Origin: Isochrysis galbana | Lineage: Eukaryota > Haptophyta > Isochrysidales > Isochrysidaceae | Assembly (NCBI GenBank): GCA_018136815.1 | Contig: CM030942.1 | Coordinates: 2,431,546 to 2,495,545, forward strand | Direction of reading: 5' to 3' | Length of the DNA: 64,000 bases | Part shown: piece by piece, positions 43,831 to 53,839 of the stretch | Position numbering within the stretch: the stretch's first letter is position 1 | Layout of the letters: the number at the start of each line of letters is the position of its first letter | Position numbers and translations under genes: made by a program | Notes under the pieces: model-generated | Told to the model about the DNA's origin: nothing | The model's input: the letters and a program-made list of their open reading frames with translations, nothing else | The model's database searches: none

Positions 43831-46310
43831 AGCCACACGTAGTATTTCCGGAACTCTCTGCGGATGTCCTGGTCCGAGACCACGGTCTCTCTTTCCGAGT
43901 GGGCTGGTTGGTCCCAGTTCCTGGTTCGGAATAGCTCGGTGACGTTGGCTTTCCACTTTCGGGTCTTGAGTTGCGCGAAGAATTCTCTTGAATGTAGGTC
44001 CTCCCGTCGGAGCTGGCGGTGGAGCGGGAGATCTTTTAGTGGAACTTTGCTGCGGGCGTCTGTAAGCTCTTTTTGTGTCCGAGCTATGTCCAGCGTTAGT
44101 TGCTCGTTCGGTCCTTGTTTCGCTAGCTGAATGTTGAGTCTCGCGGCTTTCAGTTCCAGGGCGGATTGTATTGAGGGTTGTGTTCTAGCCGCCGTCTCTT
44201 CCCTTAGGAATGTGGCTATGTGGTCTTTCGTATTTTCCCATACGGTCTCCGGGTTTTCTCCTTCGTCCATCATGCGCGCAGCGCTTCGTAGGAGCAGCTC
44301 TACCGTTTTCATTGCTCCTTTTTCGTGGATGATTTCCAGGTCTATCGGCGCGTCAAAGCGGCGTCCAGGCTTGTAGCTCGGGGTCTCGAACGTTGCGAGA
44401 ACCGGGAGGTGATCTGACGCGGCTTTGCCCGAGAATAGGTCCGGGCTAGGTCCGTGCTTGTGCCATTGAAAGGCGTCCGCGTCCCTACTGTGGTATATTC
44501 TGTCTATTCTCGTGTGGATCGTGGCTGCCATTCTTGTGTACCCTACATTTGGGCCTAGGCGCATTGTGTGGTGCGCGTCTCGGAGTTGGCGGTTTTTGAT
44601 CACCGCCTTCCACTTTTCTCCGTGTGTGTTGTGGTACGCTGCTTCGCCCGTTCGCCGGGTATCTTTTTGACTGTCTTCTACGCAGTTAAAGTCGCCCCCG
44701 ATTAGGGTCGGGGTCGAATCTAGCATGGCGAGTTTTCGCCCCATTCTCGCTATTTGCCCCCCCCGGGGGCCAGGGGTCGCGCTAAAATACAAAGATATAA
44801 TGCGGTACTTTATCTCATCAATGATGATGTCTACTGATACACATCTACCTTCAAGTACGATTTCCATTGTTTCCGGTCTGACGGTTATCCTGTCGGCTCC
44901 ATCCCTGATCGCCACAGCGACGCCGCTGGCAGGGTCCTTCAGCTCTCCTGGGGCGGCGAACCACGACCATCCTAGCAGGGCGGCCGTTCTATGCGCCCGG
45001 AGGTGTGTCCCATCTTCGTATGCGTGAAGCTCTTGGAGCATTAATATGTCCACTCTCGCCTTCCGCGCTTGTGACAGCACTGCGGCTAGTTTTCCGCCTT
45101 TAGTGCCGTTCAGGTTGTAGGTCGCGATTGTGACGGGTCCCTCACCTGGGTATCCAAGGGTGGAGTCGAAGGCGAGTCGGGGGCGAGGGGGGGATCTTCC
45201 CCTAGTTGCACGTCTTAGCCGGCTTACCGCCGCTAGTGTGAAAAGGCATTTCAGTGCGAGCGCGCACTCTGGGTGGAGGAAGAGGCAAGCCGGGCCGTTC
45301 AAGCAGACGCCCGGGATTTTCTTATGAGGATGGAGATGGCAGCGGATCGTGCACTTGTTGTCGATCCATGCTCCGGGGATTTCGTGTGACAGGTTGCATC
45401 GGACCCCGCGTTTGTTACGGAGGCACAACCCTTGCGCGAATCGCGCGCACGTCTTAGGCGGTTCTTTGCCGAGGGCCTCGCGCACCGACTTAGGGCGTGG
45501 TGCAATTTTCCATGCCTCGGTGCGCGCCTTGCGTTTGGCAGCCTCTGCGTCGCATATGCAGCGCCTGTGGGCTGGTAGCAGGTTACTCGCGACCTCCGGG
45601 CGCCAGCCTTTACAACCCCTGATGCTTCCGTGAATCATCAGCTTGTGGTGGGAATGGAGACCCTGGGGCATCTCCAAGTTTTTGCACGCGCGCACGGCGT
45701 AGTTTACTGGGATAATCGTGTTCTCGATGTTGAGAAGGAGCTTGCGTGGGAAGTTGCTCGTCAGGAACGACCCTTGGGTCGCTGCGACATACAGGTGCCA
45801 GCGCGTGGAGTGAGCCACTTTGGACACAAAGGTGCCCGACTCACCTTCAAGCTTCATGCGTTCACGGTTTCCTTTAAGGAACGTGAGTCCTTCTTTCTCG
45901 ACCGCCTTTACAATGGCGCTGAGCGTGATTTTGGAGGCTTGAGCGAGGCCTTCGGCCTCTACTACGAAGTGGGCTGCCACGTCCTGGAGGGCCTCGTATA
46001 GCGCCTTGCGCGACGAGGTGCCTTTGTTGTTGAGCTTGCTCTCGATGGATACGATTTTGATCTGCACCTCAACGTCCACTTGGTGGACGCGGATGGAGGT
46101 NNNNNNNNNNNNNNNNNNNNNNNNNNNNNNNNNNNNNNNNNNNNNNNNNNNNNNNNNNNNNNNNNNNNNNNNNNNNNNNNNNNNNNNNNNNNNNNNNNNN
46201 AAGCCCAAGGCTCCCTCAGGCCGCCATCACGTCCCCCGTGGAGTTTCTTCACGTATCCACGGGGCAGGTCTACCTCCTCTTTGGCCTTTGAGAGCCTGTG
46301 GGCGTGTGGG
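43791..46310 (-). pseudogene. LINE protein: zinc-finger region plus AP endonuclease
   Basis: After the gap the frame reads a helical region, then a Cys-x8-Cys...Cys-x3-His CCCH-like motif with more Cys clusters. A full exonuclease-endonuclease-phosphatase domain follows: Tyr-Asn-Leu-Asn-Gly, Leu-Met-Leu-Gln-Glu-Leu, Gly-Gly-Asp-Phe-Asn-Cys, Arg-Ile-Asp-Arg-Ile-Tyr, Ser-Asp-His-Leu-Pro-Val. The enzyme nicks target DNA for target-primed reverse transcription. The frame closes at 43791, just after a run of nine A, beyond which RT continues in another frame. Confidence 0.85.
46101..46200. other. Assembly gap (100 N)
   Basis: A 100-N placeholder within the LINE N-terminal region. The real length is unknown, and reading frames across it cannot be trusted. 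Confidence 0.98.
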
Positions 46311-46319
46311 AGAAGGGGA

Positions 46320-46593
46320 GAAAAGAGAGTATATTCTAGACGAGATGAAGGCGGAGTAATTTACTCTAGTGATTGATGAGGATGATTAAAGGATTCGGTG
46401 GGAGTTCTCGGCCGCCGTCCACAGGAGAGAGAAGGCCCTCTCTCTCTCGCCACCCATCATCAACTCTCTCTCCTCTCTTCTCTTCTCTCTCTCTCCCCCC
46501 CCCCCCCACACGGTTAATTATCTCTCTACCTCGTTCTTTTCATCTTCTTCTCCGTCTGAGCCTCTCACTTTCCTCGCTCCCCTCCCCTTCCCC
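46320..46593. other. CT-rich upstream region of the antenna gene
   Basis: Contains CTCT tracts and a C12 run at 46496, immediately 5' of the light-harvesting gene. It may hold its promoter and 5' UTR. No clear TATA box is placed. Confidence 0.4.
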
Positions 46594-47787
46594 ATGCTGT
46601 CGCTCGCCCCGTTGGCCTCCCTTAGCCTTGTCGCCCCGCTCGCGCCCGCGATGCGTATGGGCGCACAGCCCGTGATGCGGGAGACCGCCGAGGACCTTGT
46701 ACGCAAGCCGCTCCACCCTCGCCCTCCTTCCCCGCCTGCATTGTGCTCTTTCTCACTCTGTCCCTCTCTAGGCGTAGCGCGAGAGGGAAAAGGTGGAGGG
46801 AGATGAGTGAGAGGGAAAGAGGGAGGGTAGGTGGGAGAGCAAGCGAAAATCAGAGGAAGAGGGAAGGCGAGCAAGGGAGAGGAAGGCAAGGGATGGCTAG
46901 GGCGAGGCGCGCCAGGGCTGCCCGGTCCAGCCTGCACGTATGCCCGCTCATCTCTCGCATTCATCCACGTTGCTCTTTGCAGGTCGGCCTGGCTGAGTCT
47001 CTCAACCCCAACATCGGCTTTTGGGATCCCCTCGGCCTGGCCAAGCGCGATTTCTGGGATCAGGGCAATGAGGCGACGATTGGTTTCCTCCGCCACGCCG
47101 AGATCAAGCACGGTCGCGTCGCGATGGCCGGCTTTGTCGGCTACTGCGTGCAGGCCAACGGCATCTACTGGCCGTGGCCGCTCGCGAACCCCGGACAGGA
47201 GGACGAGATCACACACGCGATGATCTCGGCCGCCGGCTCTCCGCCCGAGCAATGGGACGCCTTGCCCACCTCGGCCAAGGTGCAGATTATCCTCTTCCTC
47301 GCCATCATTGAGTACTGCGGCGAGCAGGGCAAGCCGCACTACATGCGCGGCGGCAAGCCTGGCGCCTTCCCCAAGCTGACCGAGAACAAGGGCATCCCTC
47401 ACCCGGTGCCGCTCAACTTGTACGACCCCTTCGGCTGGTCGGCCAATATGGATGAGGCAACCAAAGAGCGCCGCCTCCTGATGGAGATCAACAATGGTGA
47501 GCTACCATGGCCTGGGCGAGCCGCTCCCGGCATGCCGCATAGGAGAGCCGTTGTGATCGAGGGCCGCGCACTGATCACGACATCCTGAATCGCCTGCAGG
47601 TCGTCTTGCTATGCTCGGCATCTTCAGCTTCATGTCCGCGTCGAAGGGTCTCATTGTCCCCGGCCTCGACTTCATCCCCCCATATGCTGGCGAATACATG
47701 GGCTACTTCTCGGCCTCGGATGGCAGCCTGCCCTTCGTGACCGACATGGTTGAAGGCTGGGCGAAGCTCGCCATCTGGAACCAGTAA
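46594..47787 (+). CDS. Fucoxanthin chlorophyll a/c-type light-harvesting protein, three exons, 268 aa
   Basis: Exons 46594-46698, 46983-47496 and 47600-47787. Introns start GTACGC and GTGAGC and end in GCAG, and the joined frame is exact. The protein has a hydrophobic leader ending near Ala-Pro-Ala-Met, suggesting import to a secondary plastid. LHC helix 1 ([11 protein letters not shown]) is followed by a middle helix (Ile-Ile-Leu-Phe-Leu-Ala-Ile-Ile-Glu). Helix 3 (Glu-Ile-Asn-Asn-Gly-Arg-Leu-Ala-Met-Leu-Gly) is split by intron 2. The Glu and Arg pairs that bind chlorophyll and lock helices 1 and 3 are present. It should harvest light in the thylakoid. The exact subfamily (Lhcf, Lhcr or other) needs a tree. 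Confidence 0.9.
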
Positions 47788-48956
47788 GCGGCGTGGCCGA
47801 GCACTGGGATGGTCGAGGCCATCGTCAAATGATGTGCGCTCAGTGATGTGCGCCACCGTTTGCCAACATTGGACCGTTCAGAAAGCCCTCATGTGAGTCT
47901 CCGTCTGCGTGAGTTTGTGGCGTCTCACTATTTTCCGCGTGCGAAGCTCTTGGCTGCGCCTCGGCGCTCACGGTCATCTAGCACGTCATCGCCAAGGCCT
48001 AATAGTGGTGGATCAGCAAAAGCATTTCGCAGGGCGAATCGTAGCGCGACTCTTGGCGCGTCATCATCATCGAGGCGATCAAGACTCTGGTGGTAGCATT
48101 GAGGATTTAGCGTGATAGCGTGCTGTGCGAGCGTATGCGCCACGCATCACAAGCATTCAGCAAAAATAGAGAATCACTGATCACTGATGTCATCAGTTCT
48201 AGATCTAGCGCCTGATACGACGCCTGACGAAGTGCTGCATTTGCCTGGCCTGGTGCGGCCCCTATGTGCGGTGGCCGGTGTCAGTGTCGGTGGGCGCCCT
48301 GCGCTGCACACCCGGGGGCCCAAGCAGGAAGGCGCAGGGCCCGCTGGCTGGCTGCGTGAGCGCACGATAATCGCGGTGGCGCCCTGGTCGTGTTGTGCTG
48401 CTTTTGGCAGCGGGCGGCCAAAGCGTCTCGACATACCACATAGATCCAAGAAATCGTCGGCCAGCCCTTGTCCTTACTCATATTCCTACCATGACTTACT
48501 GCCCACATGCCACAGCCTAATCATGGCTCCAGCTTTCGTCCAAAGCGCAAAAACGTTGGCATAGGCGAAGGCCAGCCGTCATCTGTGACAGCTGCCCAGT
48601 CATAGCGATAGCAGAACCAGCAAACAAAGATCAGGAACAAAATTCATGCGTGGAATCGCGCGGCCTCGCCTGTCACCACCTACACATCCCGACCTGGCCG
48701 AATGTCGGTGCAGCAATCTAGATGCAGGCTGTTGTGAGCGGCGTATACCAGACCCCCCACACAAAACGCTTGAGCGTCAGCAGCAGTGGGACAAAAGCGG
48801 GCGCTTGCGGCGGCACACATGGTGAGGTGATGTCGTTCTTGCACCTCAGTGCTCACGCACCCATACACTGCGTTCGTGACATGCTGGCACCGACATAGAA
48901 AGCTACGAGGCCAAGCGGGGCCCTGTCGTCCCATGCACGTCCTAGGTCATTGACTC
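47788..48956. other. Intergenic, no supported gene
   Basis: The first part is probably 3' UTR of the antenna gene. The remainder has only short open frames on both strands, none with a recognisable motif. Confidence 0.5.
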
Positions 48957-49490
48957 TCAACTCGAATTCGGTAGCCGCACCGGGCGCCGTAACCTGGTGC
49001 GCATCCACGTGCATGCATCACCAAGACTACCCCATGGGCGCTGCAACCAACGACGTAGCTGGCCAAGTGGTGCTTTGCGTTTCGCTTTTTCCGCCGCTTT
49101 GCGCTTGAGCAGCGCCGCTTTCCGCTTCGCATTCCGAGCAGCAACACCTTTCCAGGCGGCGGCCCTCTCAGCCTCTGTGAGCTCCGCCCAATTCCCAATG
49201 AGTGACATTGATCCATCTTTGCCCAAGACGACAGGACCGAGAGCCTCCATCTTGAGCTTCGCGTCGTCCGTCCCCATCTCTCCCCGTCTCATTATCTCTT
49301 CACTTCCCCCTACCCCTTCCTTTCCCACTCCCCGCGCCCCTCCCTCCTCTGCCCCTTCCCAGTCCGCCGCCGCCTGGCTGCCTTCGCTCTCTGAATCCCT
49401 GCCTTTGTCGGATGGAGCACCATCGCTCTCAGCGTGCTGGGCGGCTATGAGTGCCCACAGAAGGAGAAGGAGAAGCAGGCCTCGACGCAT
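48957..49490 (-). CDS. Small secreted or lumenal basic protein, 177 aa
   Basis: Starts at ATG 49490 with a clear signal peptide (Met-Arg-Arg-Gly then seven Leu, Trp-Ala-Leu-Ile-Ala-Ala). An acidic, Gly/Glu-rich low-complexity stretch follows, then a short conserved-looking module (Ile-Gly-Asn-Trp-Ala-Glu-Leu-Thr-Glu-Ala-Glu-Arg...Ala-Ala-Arg-Asn-Ala-Lys-Arg). I know similar Asn-Trp...Glu-Arg...Arg-Asn modules from other algal and fungal proteins of unknown function. The C-terminus is strongly basic. Divergent from the transporter gene that starts 392 bp away. Function unknown. Confidence 0.6.
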   Translation of the reverse strand: MRRGLLLLLLLWALIAAQHAESDGAPSDKGRDSESEGSQAAADWEGAEEGGARGVGKEGVGGSEEIMRRGEMGTDDAKLKMEALGPVVLGKDGSMSLIGNWAELTEAERAAAWKGVAARNAKRKAALLKRKAAEKAKRKAPLGQLRRWLQRPWGSLGDACTWMRTRLRRPVRLPNSS

Positions 49491-49713
49491 GCGTACGCCG
49501 GCCTCTGCGCGCGGCTGGGGAGAAGGAGCGGAGGAAGTCCGAGCAGATCGCAGGCCGAGGTCGGGGTCCCTCCCCTCCTCGCCCTCCCGACAACGTCTTA
49601 GGCACGGCGATGAAACTTATTTTGGTGCTTTCCCTCGCTTTCGGCGTGGATCTATTTTTGTATTCCCCTCCCTCTTCCCAGTCCTCCCTCTCTTCTCCCG
49701 TCCCTCTCCGTCC

Positions 49714-49723
49714 CCTCCCCCTC

Positions 49724-49800
<77 letters not shown>

Positions 49801-49840
49801 CCCCCCCCCTTTCTCCCTCCCTCCCCCCCCCCCCCCGCCC
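49714..49840. repeat. Poly-C and (CT)n microsatellite
   Basis: Uninterrupted C runs and about 22 CT units lie between two divergent genes, 43 bp or more upstream of the transporter start. Long runs like this are prone to length error in assembly. Confidence 0.95.
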
Positions 49841-49882
49841 CCAACTCTCCGCGTCCCTCCGTTCCTTTCTAACCCTTCCGAC

Positions 49883-51037
49883 ATGCTACCTCCCCCCTCG
49901 CGCTTGCGTGGGCTCGCAGTCGCCAGCGCCGGCGTTCTCGCAGTCTCTCCCGATGCAATGCTGCTGCGGGCTCTCCACGCACTCGGTGCCTCAGGCCCCG
50001 ACGTTGCTGTGGCAAAATACATCGGTATTATCGGCTTTATGATCCTCCTTGGCTCATACCGTGGGCTAGATGGAGCACGCGCCTCACCCGAGCATTTCTT
50101 CGCCTCAGCGCTCTGCCAGCTCGCATACCAGCTCTCCTTCACCTTTTGCCTCCTGCTGACCGACGCGGCCAAGGCACTGCTGCTGATCTCGCTCGCACCG
50201 CTCTGGGCTGCGCTGCTCGGCGTGCTCGCACTGCGAGAGCCGCTGCCATTCCATACGATGATCGCGCTCGGCTTCTCAGTTTGCGCAGTGGGGCTCGTTT
50301 TTGCGCCGCGTCTTATCGCGCTTGTCACGCACGGTGAGGCGGGAAGCCCAGCAACGCTAGGAATGGAGGGTATCTGGCTGGGCGGGCACACGCCCTATGA
50401 GACTAAGGTCTCGGCCACGCCCGCGCCACCTACGCCACCCCCCTTGCCGCCCGCGCACGACTACTCGTTGGTTGGGGATGTGCTGGCGGTGGCGACGGGC
50501 GTTGCGCAGGGCGCCTCGCTCACTGTCAACCGCCATGCGGCTATGCACCGACCCACGGCCGACCTTACACTCGCTACCGCGTTGTCCTCTTTTTGCGCGG
50601 CTCTCATTGCACTCTACATGCCATGCTACGACACCGACGACGTTCATGATTTCTGGGCATGCTCGCCGCCTGTCTGGAGGACGCCCGCCTTTCTACTGCT
50701 TGCGCTCATCGACGCCACTGCGGTCGCTTGCTTTTACGTCTCAATGCTAGTGGCCCCGCGATACATCTCAGGCAGCGAGGTCGCGCTCGTCATGCTCTTT
50801 GAGGTTGTACTCGGGCCACTCTGGGTGTGGGTGCGCTTCGGCGACGTGCCAACCGTGTGGACGCTGGCGGGAGGCTCACTGTTGCTAAGCACGCTCGCAG
50901 TGCATGAGATATTGGGTCGGAACGCCGGCCAGGCAAATGATATGTCAAATCTCTCCCCCGAGATGGTGGTTGTGGATGCTGCGGAGAATGAGCGTCCTTA
51001 CCATCCGCTGACGAGTCGCACATCCTTCATGTGGTGA
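49883..51037 (+). CDS. EamA/DMT-family transporter, 384 aa
   Basis: ATG 49883 is the first Met after the microsatellite and opens a hydrophobic protein with about ten membrane segments in two halves. The first half ends in a typical EamA pattern (Leu-Ile-Ser-Leu-Ala-Pro-Leu-Trp-Ala-Ala-Leu-Leu-Gly...Leu-Arg-Glu-Pro-Leu). The second half ends in the equivalent Val-Ala-Leu-Val-Met-Leu-Phe-Glu-Val-Val-Leu-Gly-Pro-Leu-Trp-Val-Trp. A Pro-rich loop separates them and a soluble tail follows. The family exports or exchanges small metabolites; the substrate here is unknown. No transit peptide is obvious. Single exon. Confidence 0.8.
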   Translation: MLPPPSRLRGLAVASAGVLAVSPDAMLLRALHALGASGPDVAVAKYIGIIGFMILLGSYRGLDGARASPEHFFASALCQLAYQLSFTFCLLLTDAAKALLLISLAPLWAALLGVLALREPLPFHTMIALGFSVCAVGLVFAPRLIALVTHGEAGSPATLGMEGIWLGGHTPYETKVSATPAPPTPPPLPPAHDYSLVGDVLAVATGVAQGASLTVNRHAAMHRPTADLTLATALSSFCAALIALYMPCYDTDDVHDFWACSPPVWRTPAFLLLALIDATAVACFYVSMLVAPRYISGSEVALVMLFEVVLGPLWVWVRFGDVPTVWTLAGGSLLLSTLAVHEILGRNAGQANDMSNLSPEMVVVDAAENERPYHPLTSRTSFMW

Positions 51038-51838
51038 CCTCCGCCATTTCAACCCCGGCGACAGTGCGGTGGCGGCCGCACATGGTCCTACGACTTGTCC
51101 ACCTCGTGATATTGGTTTTTGCCAAGTTGTGCATTTCCGGATGTGAAGCCGTCTCGGCACATCGTCTCGTCCATGCTATTGATGATAGAGCACCCAGTAC
51201 TCCCATCAAATGCCCAGCTCAGCTATCCACCAAGTTGCCGGTATGGCTTGGACATGGTATTATTTGCAGTATTCATTTGAGGTTGCCTTGCGCTATTCGA
51301 CTAATGGTGAGCTTGCCTCGGGCAGCAGCCATGTATGTGCGATGCCTCCGCTCACCCCCGCCTCATCGCCACATTCCTTCCTGCAGTGTCACGTCTCGCG
51401 CATGTATAATGTAGCAAGCGTAGTGCCGCGCTTTGCACTTACGATTCTTACCCCAATGAACTTTGTGCTCGCTGGAAATGACATCGGTCAAAATGACTCG
51501 ATGTCAATGGTAGGGCGGTCAAACAGGGTGGGAGGGGTGACATTTTTGGACCATTCTCCCAAGCCCACAACAAAACTCCCAATGGGGCCGCCACTTGTCG
51601 CCACGAAAATCTTCGGCAAAAATGTGGGCTGCGATTCTCCTCCCCCCTCGCCCCTCCCTTGCACACGCTCGGGGCTCTACCGGTAAAGAACCGCGGCGCC
51701 CGCAGCGGGAGTGATCGGCGTATTATGAAACGGAGTATTCATCACACCGGATTCCTTATTGATCCATCCCACTCGTCGGCCGCCCGAGATTAGACTAATA
51801 TGTCGGCTGCGGCAGCTGAGTAATATGTCGACCGAGGG
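51038..51838. other. Intergenic, no supported gene
   Basis: Contains the transporter's 3' UTR and mixed sequence. An open frame at 51210-51686 has no domain or composition signal. ATATGTCGG(C/A)C repeats at 51798, 51823 and 51844 border the retroelement fragment that follows. Confidence 0.45.
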
Positions 51839-52180
51839 CTAATATGTCGGACCGAAGAAAATGCGCCGCGTACCGCTCCAGTGGATGGGAGGCGAATTTC
51901 GGCGGCTTCCGAAGACCCGGCGCAAAACACGTGGATTCCGCACAGGCCACCCTCGGGCGTCGCGCGACGTATTAACGCGGATGCCCGAAGATAACACCGA
52001 AAAAGCCCACTCGAGACTTCGACCGGGGGCCACGCCACGGCGACCGTAATACGCGACGACATGCTCGTGCCCATGATCGTCAACTTGCGACAAGATACCG
52101 CCAATTGCGGCAATTCCGCCCCTTTGTGCTCTACTTAGGGGCCCAGGCTTCAGGTTGCGAGGGGGGGGGGGTCGGGGGTC
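51839..52180 (-). pseudogene. Fragment of another gypsy-type RNase H next to LINE 3' UTR sequence
   Basis: On the minus strand from about 52125: Ala-Ile-Gly-Gly-Ile-Leu-Ser-Gln-Val-Asp-Asp-His-Gly...His-Val-Val-Ala-Tyr-Tyr-Gly-Arg, the start of a Ty3/gypsy RNase H. The frame then degenerates. The sequence differs clearly from the RNase H of the two large gypsy copies. At 52118-52150, GTGCTCTACTTAGGGGCCC matches the LINE 3' UTR (compare 30306-30330), so two element relics meet here. Confidence 0.65.
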
Positions 52181-52239
52181 GGGGTCGGGTTGGGCGCTCG
52201 CTCCGCAAGAACCGCATTCCGTCCGCGCTAGCTGCCGAG

Positions 52240-52375
52240 GCGAGAAGCGCTCAATCACCATCACCCACCGCATGGAAAAGCGTTCAATCACCATCAGCCT
52301 ACACGTGGAACGCGCTCAATCACCATCACCCCCACCGCATGGAAAAGCGTTCAATCACCATCAGCCTACACGTAG
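52240..52375. repeat. Tandem repeat of about 66 bp, two units
   Basis: CACCGCATGGAAAAGCGTTC followed by AATCACCATCAGCCTACACG occurs at 52266 and again at 52332. The submotif TCAATCACCATCA recurs four times. Confidence 0.8.
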
Positions 52376-52549
52376 GTCCTTCAATGGGCCCAAACCAACG
52401 GCTGCCCATGGGATGAGACGACGTGCTCCAAAGCGGCCACTTATGGAGAGCTCGACGCACTCCGATGGGCCCGACGGAATGGTTGCCCGTGGGATGAGAG
52501 CACCTGTGAGAATGCAATCAGTGCGTGGACAAATACAAAGGACTCTTGG

Positions 52550-52690
52550 TCCCTCCTCTCTGAGCTCCCTCCCTCCTCGCAGCTCCCCTCCCTCCTCGCA
52601 GCACCCTCCCTCCCTCGCAGCTCCCTCCCTCTCCTCGCAGCTCCCTCCCTCTCCTCGCAGCTCCCTCCCTCTCCTCGCAGCTCCCTTCTC
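52550..52690. repeat. Tandem repeat, about 20-bp unit
   Basis: Six or more copies of CTCGCAGCTCCCTCCCTCTC with small variations. Confidence 0.85.
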
Positions 52691-52788
52691 GCCGCGCCCG
52701 GCCTTGCCATCTTCTCCATCGAGCCACATCCTCCTTGAGTTCTCCGTCGCACCAACCTCCTTTTCCTGCTGACTACTACTCCTCGTGA

Positions 52789-53631
52789 TGCTCCTGCAAA
52801 CGACCCACCGCTCGCCAGAGGAGCCGATGGACTGTACCAGATTGGCGCTCGAGATTGTGGGATGACGTTGGGGTCTGTACGGGAAGCAATGTGAAGCTCA
52901 TCAATGGCAAGTGCATCGCGCAGTGCACAACAGATTGTGATAGTGATTCCAGTGGGTTGGATCTGCTCTTACAAAATATGGGCACCTGTGTGGGTACCAC
53001 AGTCAAGTTGGTGGACGGTCAATGTACTGCAAGTAACATTATGGGGGTATGTCAAGGCAATCTGAAGATTGAGGACGGCGTGTGCAAGCCCAAGTATACA
53101 TTAGGCTCTGTGAAGACAACGCCTTCAGGTGATTGGGGAGGGGGATACTCTGAATATTTGGACAAGCACACTCTGGATTGTGGATCGAATGGTCTGAATC
53201 AGTTCCAACTCACGAGGCCAACTGACACGACGCTTTCGTATAGATACAAATGCCTCAATGGTATTGACAGTCCAGCAAACATAGTGCAATCCACGCCAAG
53301 TGATATCAGGGCGGATGGTAGCGTGATATACTTGGACAAGCACGATGTCGATTGTGGTACAAAGCCAATCGCCAAATTCAAACTGAATAGACCTTCACCC
53401 GACATGCTATCGTATGATTACACGTGCAATTCCATGGAGGCCGCTGGTACATGTCGTGACGTGACGACGGAGTGGAATAACGAAACCTGGCATAACACTA
53501 ACCTTGACAAGCACAACATAGAATGCGAACAGGACGAAGTCATCACGCAATTCCGACTGAAGCGACGAAGCAGCACCCAGGACAAGCTGAGGTACATGTA
53601 CAGGTGCTGCAAAATGAGCTCGTCACAATGA
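52789..53631 (+). CDS. Virus-like repeat protein (Cys module and Leu-Asp-Lys-His module)
   Basis: The frame is open from 52789 to a stop at 53629 but its first ATG is only at 52978, so the N-terminus is missing or spliced. It has three short modules of the form Gly-x-Cys-x-Gly...Val-Lys-Leu-x-x-Gly-x-Cys. Three longer modules each have Tyr/Asn-Leu-Asp-Lys-His-x-(Leu/Val/Ile)-(Asp/Glu)-Cys, then Phe-x-Leu-x-Arg, then Tyr-x-Tyr-x-Cys. I associate this second repeat with uncharacterised proteins of algal giant viruses; that link is recollection, not a search. Base composition is AT-richer than its neighbours. Confidence 0.55.
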   Translation, partial: CSCKRPTARQRSRWTVPDWRSRLWDDVGVCTGSNVKLINGKCIAQCTTDCDSDSSGLDLLLQNMGTCVGTTVKLVDGQCTASNIMGVCQGNLKIEDGVCKPKYTLGSVKTTPSGDWGGGYSEYLDKHTLDCGSNGLNQFQLTRPTDTTLSYRYKCLNGIDSPANIVQSTPSDIRADGSVIYLDKHDVDCGTKPIAKFKLNRPSPDMLSYDYTCNSMEAAGTCRDVTTEWNNETWHNTNLDKHNIECEQDEVITQFRLKRRSSTQDKLRYMYRCCKMSSSQ

Positions 53632-53839
53632 CACCCAGCAACTCCATTCACGTCTCAGGTGACAACGGAAGCATGGTGGCCTCCATCAGTGCCTCCGTTG
53701 ATTCTTTGGACTTGCTCGCACTTCGCACGCCCCCGTTGCTCGGAGTCCTCGTCCAATTCGAATGGATGTCGAGCTCCCGGTACAAAAAAATCTTCTAGTA
53801 TTTGAGTAAAGGCAGACACCCACCTCACAGTGCTCAACC

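Larger units (their letters stand above)
43275..46310 (-). mobile_element. 5' part of a LINE with endonuclease and RT start
   Basis: The minus strand carries the ORF1-like region, CCCH-type zinc motif, AP endonuclease domain and RT fingers/palm start, then stops at about 43275 against gypsy gag. The gap at 46101-46200 lies in the N-terminal region; open sequence resumes beyond it (Gly-Tyr-Val-Lys-Lys-Leu-His-Gly at 46240). It is the best-preserved LINE of the family in the window. Confidence 0.8.

Noticed and set aside
46743-46982. Upstream coding extension of antenna exon 2
   Set aside because: This is intron 1: it is low complexity, has GTACGC and TTTGCAG ends, and its removal gives a normal leader.
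52361-52755. Glu/Gly/Arg repeat proteins on the minus strand
   Set aside because: Produced by the 20-bp tandem repeat read in three frames.
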